From the NCBI GenBank assembly GCA_038232935.1, contig JBBSMX010000047.1:1-26075 (forward strand): 26,075 nucleotides of DNA, read 5' to 3'. Shown one piece after another: positions 21,794 to 26,075 of this stretch (positions within the stretch are counted from its first letter, which is position 1; each line of letters begins with the position of its first letter). This DNA comes from JBBSMX01 sp038232935 (GTDB taxonomy: Bacteria > Bacteroidota > Rhodothermia > Rhodothermales > JANQRZ01). Made by a program: the position numbers and the translations under genes. The notes under the pieces were generated by a model, which saw nothing but the letters and a program-made list of their open reading frames with translations, did no database searches and was not told the origin of the DNA.

Positions 21794-24397
21794 TTAGAAG
21801 CTAGGGCCAAGGAGGACGGCGTTGGCGAAGAGGGGGAGCAGGCCGCGCCACTGGTCGCGGAAGTTGGGGTCGCCGGTGAAGGCGATGACCCGCCCGCGCC
21901 CCACCCGCTCGGTCCAGAGGTACGGCGTCCCGGCGAGGCGCGCGGGGACCGTCGGCCAGATGTAGCCGGACAGCCGGAGGCGGGGTTCGGCGGCGTACCG
22001 CACGACGGCCTCGCCCGGCCGGAAGTCCTCGGGCATCGCGTAGACGCGGTCGGAGAAGACGAGGACCGGCAGCTCCTCCATTGCGAGGCCGGCGACGAGC
22101 GGGGAGAGGGTGTCCGCGACGGCCCGGACGATGGCACCGGGTACCTCGGTCGGGAGGGGTGCCCCTGCCGTGCTATCGGCGCGCGTCGTGTCGGGGCGGA
22201 GGCGGGAGAGGCCGAGACGCTCCGACGCCAGCCAGTCCGTCGCGGCGTCGAGGGTGACGAGCGTCCCGCCCTCGCGAACCCACCGCGCCACCCGTTCCTC
22301 TCCCTCCTCCCCGAGCGCGTGCTGGAGGTCCGAGGGGGACGTGGCGGGGATGATGAGAACGTCGAAGTCGCTGAGGGCGGCCCCGGTGACGGCGTCGGCG
22401 GCGAGGGCCGTGCTGGGGTAGCGGAGCCGCTGGTCGAGGGCGTACCATGCCGCCCCGAACGACTGGCCCCCCACCGGCTCCCCGGCGAGGAGGGCGACGC
22501 GGGGCGGCCGGACGAAGGCGACGCTGTTGCTTCCGAGGTCGATCCCCGCATCGACGCCGGCCGACGCGAGGGGCACGACCTCGGCACCACTGGCTGAGGC
22601 GTGGCGGCGAATGGCCTCGTGGATGCTGGAACCGTTCGCCGCCACCCGGACGAGGAACGCCCCTTGGGAGAAGTCGTGGGCACCGACCCGAAACGGCTTC
22701 GGCGCGTGCCACACCCGCACGCTGTCCGCGAGGAGGCCGGAGAGCATCTGGATCGCCGCCTCGCTCCCCGTTGCGAAGGCGTACCCGTAGCGGGCCTCGG
22801 CCGGCGGCACGAACCGCCGGGTTCCTGGGGACATCGGCTCGACCGGCCCTACCGGCTCGGGCACGCCCCACGCCCGCACCCGGAACGCGAAGGGCAGCGA
22901 CCACGCCGTGACATCGTAGATCTGCGACTCCTGACCCGTCTCGCGCCGGTCCAGCTCGTCCGCGACGAACGCTGTATCGAAGGGGGCTTCGGGGTCGAGG
23001 AGGACGCGGGCGAGGTAGCCCTGCGGCTGCGCGAAGTCGACGACGTAGGCCCCGGCCGGCAGGCGGACGCGCGCCCGCTGTTCTTCGCCATATTCGAGCG
23101 CGTCACGTACCTCTACGGCCGTGCGCAAGCGGCCGACCTCGATCCCGTTCTCGAGGAGCCGCTCGGCGAGGGAGTCGGCTCGCCCCTGTGCGTCTGGCTC
23201 AAAGACGACGGCGTGGAAGGGGGCCTGGTCCGCCTCTGCCACGGCACGCTGGCGGAAAGCGAGGTAGTCCCGTACGAGCGCGTCCGCGTTCTGAGCCGCC
23301 GTGGTGAGCGTCGCCCAGGCGGCGGCGTAGTGGTGCTGCGCCGCCTCGCGGAGCGTGAGGATCGTGCCGTCGGTGCGGCGGATCGTCCCCCCTTTCGTCG
23401 TCGCCTGCTCGTACGTCATCCCTACGGCCCCGGTGTAAATGGGCCACGAGCTGCCGTATCCGGGGTAGAACTCGTCGTAGCCCTCGCGCCGGAAATACGA
23501 CCAGCCCTCTCGGTCGAACGCGGCTCGGTTGCCGGCCGCGAACACGTCCCACCACCGGAGCACGTTGGAGGGAACGAGCCGGTTGATGGGCTCCATCGGC
23601 GGCGGGAAGAAATACGTCGAGTTCCAGCCCATCTCGTGGAGGTCCACGGCCACGTGCGGGTGCCAGCGGAGCAGGGCGCGGATGCGCCCGCGTGTCTCGG
23701 GGTGCGAGTGCGTGAACCAGTCGCGGTTGAGGTCGAAGTAGTAGTGACTCGTGCGGGGACCGGGCCAGGTGCCCTCGTGGATGCGGGCGGCCGGGTGGAC
23801 AGGAGCGCCGAACGCCGTCCGCATCCGCCGCACATCCTGGGCGTGGCGCTCGTGCCCGTCCGGGTTCTGGACGGGGTCCACGAGCACGACGGCACGGTCG
23901 AGGAGGGAGAGGGTCTCGGCGTCCTGCCCGGCGGCGAGCTGGTAGAGCAGGCCGAGGGCGGCCTCGACGCCCGAAGCCTCGGGGCCGTGGACGGTGTAGC
24001 CGAGCCAGACGATCACGGGGAGCCGCTCCACCGCCGCTGTTAGCTCCGCTTCGCTGGCATCGTGGGGGTCGGCGATCCGGACTGCATCAGCCTCAATCTG
24101 ACCGAGTCGGCGCTGGTTCGCTTCACTCGTCACGACGGCCATCACCACCTCGCGCCCCTCGAACGAGACCGCCACCGTGTCGAGCCGGACGCGCGGGCTA
24201 GCGGCGGCGAGGCGATCGAGGTAGCGCATGAGCAGGTGGTGCGGCGTGAAGTCCTCCCCTAGCTCGTAGCCGAGGACCGATGCCGGAGTGGGCACAGCCG
24301 GGTCGTAGGGTCCGCCGGGCGCGAGGCCGTGCTGCGCTACGGCGGGCCGGATACAGGCGAGGAGGAAAAGGGCGAGAAGCAGGCGCTTCAGGGGCAT
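21794..24397 (-). CDS. M14-family zinc carboxypeptidase-like protein, exported
   Basis: An 867-residue exported peptidase. The ATG at 24397 gives a normal signal peptide (MPLKRLLLALFLLACIRPAVAQ); the upstream ATG at 24589 lies inside the sulfotransferase-like gene. The M14 domain (about residues 45-420) shows the zinc ligands H137 and E140 in HGPE, H254 in DLHEMG, substrate-binding NPDG (178-181) and LNRDW (223-227), and a candidate catalytic Glu330 in GMTYEQA. The C-terminal third includes a class I glutamine-amidotransferase-like alpha/beta fold (VALLAGEPVGGQSFGAAWY, FDVLIIPATSP, GGTLVTLDAAT) without an obvious active-site Cys. No T9SS sorting domain is present. Peptide trimming in the periplasm or outside is expected; cell-wall peptides are possible given the wider context, but nothing in the sequence proves it. 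Confidence 0.85.
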   Translation of the reverse strand: MPLKRLLLALFLLACIRPAVAQHGLAPGGPYDPAVPTPASVLGYELGEDFTPHHLLMRYLDRLAAASPRVRLDTVAVSFEGREVVMAVVTSEANQRRLGQIEADAVRIADPHDASEAELTAAVERLPVIVWLGYTVHGPEASGVEAALGLLYQLAAGQDAETLSLLDRAVVLVDPVQNPDGHERHAQDVRRMRTAFGAPVHPAARIHEGTWPGPRTSHYYFDLNRDWFTHSHPETRGRIRALLRWHPHVAVDLHEMGWNSTYFFPPPMEPINRLVPSNVLRWWDVFAAGNRAAFDREGWSYFRREGYDEFYPGYGSSWPIYTGAVGMTYEQATTKGGTIRRTDGTILTLREAAQHHYAAAWATLTTAAQNADALVRDYLAFRQRAVAEADQAPFHAVVFEPDAQGRADSLAERLLENGIEVGRLRTAVEVRDALEYGEEQRARVRLPAGAYVVDFAQPQGYLARVLLDPEAPFDTAFVADELDRRETGQESQIYDVTAWSLPFAFRVRAWGVPEPVGPVEPMSPGTRRFVPPAEARYGYAFATGSEAAIQMLSGLLADSVRVWHAPKPFRVGAHDFSQGAFLVRVAANGSSIHEAIRRHASASGAEVVPLASAGVDAGIDLGSNSVAFVRPPRVALLAGEPVGGQSFGAAWYALDQRLRYPSTALAADAVTGAALSDFDVLIIPATSPSDLQHALGEEGEERVARWVREGGTLVTLDAATDWLASERLGLSRLRPDTTRADSTAGAPLPTEVPGAIVRAVADTLSPLVAGLAMEELPVLVFSDRVYAMPEDFRPGEAVVRYAAEPRLRLSGYIWPTVPARLAGTPYLWTERVGRGRVIAFTGDPNFRDQWRGLLPLFANAVLLGPSF

Positions 24398-24458
24398 AAG
24401 GCTCGTGTAAAGAGTGAACGGCCGTGCAGGGATGCGCAGGGGGACGGAGGAACCCCTG

Positions 24459-25019
24459 CTAGTGCAATCTCCGCTCTCGGTAGAGGGACGCGTCAACCAC
24501 ATCAGCCATCGCTGTGGTGTCGAGGTCGAGGCCGAGAAATGCCGCGACCCGCTCGGCCTGTTCGAGCGGGTGCACGACGGTGTCGGCATAGGGCACGTAG
24601 AGCGCGCTCAGGCTATCCCTGCTCTCGATCCACGCCTTTACTCGCTCGACCTGCTGCCGAAACGCCCCCCGTAGTACGTCCGGGTTGGCGGTGGGGCGTC
24701 CCTGCTGCTCCAGCATCCGGCCCTGCGAGCGCAGCACCTCGTCGAGGTCGCGCTCCATGAAGAGGACGCGGTAGTCCGGTCCTTCGGGCACGTGGGGCAG
24801 CAACTGAGCGATCACCTTCACCGCACGCCCGTGCGCCTCGGCCAGCCAGGCGTTGTCGGAGCGAATCCGTTTGACCCGCTCGTCCTCGTAGTACCCCTGC
24901 GGGTTGCTCGCGTCCGGTGGTCGCTGATCGTCCGCGACAGGGGGGAGACCGCCGGCGCGCAGCATCTGCATCATGAGAGAGGTGCCGGAGCGGGGCAACC
25001 CGGAGACGACGGTGATCAT
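24459..25019 (-). CDS. Small sulfotransferase-family protein
   Basis: A 186-residue protein with the 5'-phosphosulfate-binding loop at its start, GLPRSGTSLMMQ (residues 7-18), and a likely 3'-phosphate-binding segment MERDLDEVLRSQ in the middle. Together these place it in the PAPS-dependent sulfotransferase-like P-loop superfamily. It is shorter than most sulfotransferases (250-300 residues), though compact family members of this size exist; whether it transfers sulfate is uncertain. The start is fixed by the loop being only six residues from the first Met. The M14 gene starts 61 bp downstream on the same strand, so they may be co-transcribed. A terminator separates it from the T9SS gene upstream. 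Confidence 0.78.
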   Translation of the reverse strand: MITVVSGLPRSGTSLMMQMLRAGGLPPVADDQRPPDASNPQGYYEDERVKRIRSDNAWLAEAHGRAVKVIAQLLPHVPEGPDYRVLFMERDLDEVLRSQGRMLEQQGRPTANPDVLRGAFRQQVERVKAWIESRDSLSALYVPYADTVVHPLEQAERVAAFLGLDLDTTAMADVVDASLYRERRLH

Positions 25020-25059
25020 GCGGGGAGCAGGGGCAGAGGTGCTGCGAAGGGCAAAACGA

Positions 25060-25093
25060 GCGCGGGTCCGCCTCTCGTTCGACGGACCCGCGC
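25060..25093 (-). terminator. Rho-independent-like terminator after the T9SS cargo gene
   Basis: An 11-bp perfect stem (GCGCGGGTCCG with CGGACCCGCGC) closes a 12-base loop. Read on the minus strand it begins 23 bases after the stop at 25116 and is followed by TCGTTTTGC, which contains a short T-run. Confidence 0.7.
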
Positions 25094-25115
25094 GCGGAAG
25101 GAGTGAGCCGGACGG

Positions 25116-26048
25116 TTATCGCACGAGCGTCACCCGGAACGAGTCCGTGAACGTCTCGCCGACGACGCGGACGACGTAGAGACCGCTCGGGAGTCCGCTA
25201 TCGGCCACGGTGATGGTGCGCGCGCGCTCCGCAGCGAGGGACCCCTCGAACAGGACGGCCACGCGCTGGCCGAGCACGCTGTAGAGCTCGGCCTTCACAC
25301 GCTGCGAGCGGGCGACGGTGAGGTCGAAGCGCGTGGTAGCGCTGAACGGGTTCGGGTACGCGTCCGAGAGCCGGTGCGTGCCCGTCACGGCCGCGCCGTC
25401 CTCGTTGGCTGTCGTCTGGCCCGTCACAATCGGGGCGTCCGGCGTCGCGTTGTAGGCGGCGGAGACGGCGATGATGGCTCCGCCCTGCGACGGGATTTCT
25501 ACGAGGACCCAGCCGTAGTGGGTAGTCACGCTCCCGGCTCCGTCGTCGAGCGAGAGCCGCATCCCGACGTACTTCTCTCCGGCCCCCAGCCATCCGTTGG
25601 GATCGTCCCCCTGGAACGTGAAGGTGTTGAGTTCATAATCCTGGAACTCGCTGTCGGGACCGACGGTCACGCCAACGTCGAGTGGGAGGGGGTAGTCGTA
25701 ATTGCTGCCGCTGAAGGGGAAGATCTCACCGATGAGGCCGGTGACGGTGTCCGGCCCTTCGCCGATGTCCGGATCTTCTAGGGCCTGATAGAACCGAGCG
25801 TAGTCGCGAGGGTTGCCGTCGTTGTCCGCGTCGTCTTCGTTCAGTTCGAACTCGGCGTCCCCGTCCCCGTCGAGGTCGATGAAGACGGCCCGATCCTCGA
25901 TGAACTCATCGATATCGACGGTGACGATCTGGGCCTGGGCAGCGGAGGGGGCGAGGTTGACGGCGGCGCTGGCGGCGGCCGTGTACCACAACAGGTCGCG
26001 CCATTTGCCGTCGCGGCGCTCGGGTTCGGAAGTAGCAGAACGTTCCAT
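25116..26048 (-). CDS. T9SS-sorted secreted protein with acidic, calcium-binding-like region
   Basis: A 310-residue secreted protein. The N-terminus is long and charged (ERSATSEPERRDGKWRD) before the hydrophobic signal core, with a probable cut near AAQAQ (residues 36-40). An Asp-rich stretch follows, with DLDGDGDAEFELNEDDADN (about residues 58-76) resembling calcium-binding loops of thrombospondin type 3 or dockerin style. The middle has alternating beta strands with no recognised family. The last ~85 residues are a T9SS sorting domain (RLSDAYPNPFSATTRFDL, ELYSVLGQRVAVL, SGLYVVRVV, FRVTLVR). The role is unknown. The gene is complete, with its ATG 27 bases from the window end, and only weak AGG is seen before it. 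Confidence 0.8.
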   Translation of the reverse strand: MERSATSEPERRDGKWRDLLWYTAAASAAVNLAPSAAQAQIVTVDIDEFIEDRAVFIDLDGDGDAEFELNEDDADNDGNPRDYARFYQALEDPDIGEGPDTVTGLIGEIFPFSGSNYDYPLPLDVGVTVGPDSEFQDYELNTFTFQGDDPNGWLGAGEKYVGMRLSLDDGAGSVTTHYGWVLVEIPSQGGAIIAVSAAYNATPDAPIVTGQTTANEDGAAVTGTHRLSDAYPNPFSATTRFDLTVARSQRVKAELYSVLGQRVAVLFEGSLAAERARTITVADSGLPSGLYVVRVVGETFTDSFRVTLVR

Positions 26049-26075
26049 AAAGCCTGGTGGGTTAAGAGAGAAGGG

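Noticed and set aside
21729..21800. Possible integron attC-like site (two GTGTTAG motifs, at 21729 and 21791)
   Set aside because: The two motifs are in the same orientation, whereas attC needs inverted core sites, and the inner arms do not pair. No integrase or cassette structure is present.
22601..24043. 480-codon open frame antisense to the M14 peptidase gene
   Set aside because: Same kind of composition-driven shadow; the opposite strand has the zinc ligands and signal peptide.
24436..24459. 7-bp GCAGGGG/CCCCTGC hairpin at the stop of the sulfotransferase-like gene
   Set aside because: Short stem with no T-run on the relevant strand, and the next gene starts close by; not enough to call a terminator.
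24398..24589. Upstream extension of the M14 peptidase
   Set aside because: It overlaps the sulfotransferase-like gene and lacks a signal; the signal peptide begins at 24397.
1..26075. CRISPR arrays, tRNA/rRNA genes, insertion sequences or phage genes
   Set aside because: No regularly spaced repeats, no recognisable transposase, integrase or phage proteins, and no stretch resembling a structural RNA were seen by reading; a covariance-model scan was not possible.

Overview
The window is a high-GC, gene-dense stretch with short intergenic gaps and little purine-rich Shine-Dalgarno signal. Five products end in a C-terminal sorting domain of the type IX secretion system (T9SS), most with the NYPNPF-type hallmark and a basic -LVR/-LVK tail, and one PorV/PorQ-like outer-membrane protein is present. 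Together with outer-membrane lipoproteins this points to a bacterium of the Bacteroidota/Rhodothermota group, most likely a high-GC Rhodothermia-like lineage (inference from protein style; no marker gene is present).

Layout. 1-3800 (+): the end of a large T9SS cargo protein, a PorV/PorQ-like barrel and an IPT/TIG lipoprotein, closely spaced and probably co-transcribed. 4009-7277 (+): a T9SS-sorted beta-propeller protein, a hairpin terminator, and a T9SS-sorted DigH-like glycosyl hydrolase (GHL10/DUF187). 7353-10900 (-): a TolB-like propeller protein overlapping (ATGA) a T9SS-sorted N-acetylmuramoyl-L-alanine amidase. 11039-15609 (+): a second, lipoprotein DigH-like hydrolase, an AmpG-like muropeptide permease with a large extra domain, and a tandem GNAT acetyltransferase overlapping it by ATGA. 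15613-18744 (-): a lipoprotein amidase whose catalytic domain is interrupted by a golvesin/xanthan-lyase-type domain, ending 3 bp from the GNAT gene. 18982-20958 (+): a NagB-like/PIG-L deacetylase fusion. 21036-26048 (-): a small membrane protein with a clear promoter and palindromic operator, an M14 metallopeptidase, a small sulfotransferase-like protein and a T9SS cargo protein.

How it may work together. The centre (about 5.4-21 kb) reads as a peptidoglycan glycan-strand turnover set. Two amidases would strip stem peptides, two DigH-like enzymes (E. coli DigH is known to cut denuded glycan) would cut the bare strands, an AmpG-type permease would import products, and a GNAT plus a NagB/deacetylase fusion would process amino sugars. 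Each family assignment rests on visible motifs; the joint pathway is inference. No murQ, nagZ, namZ or muramyl kinase gene lies in the window. No RNA gene, insertion sequence, CRISPR array or origin was seen. No gene-free gap exceeds 300 bases.
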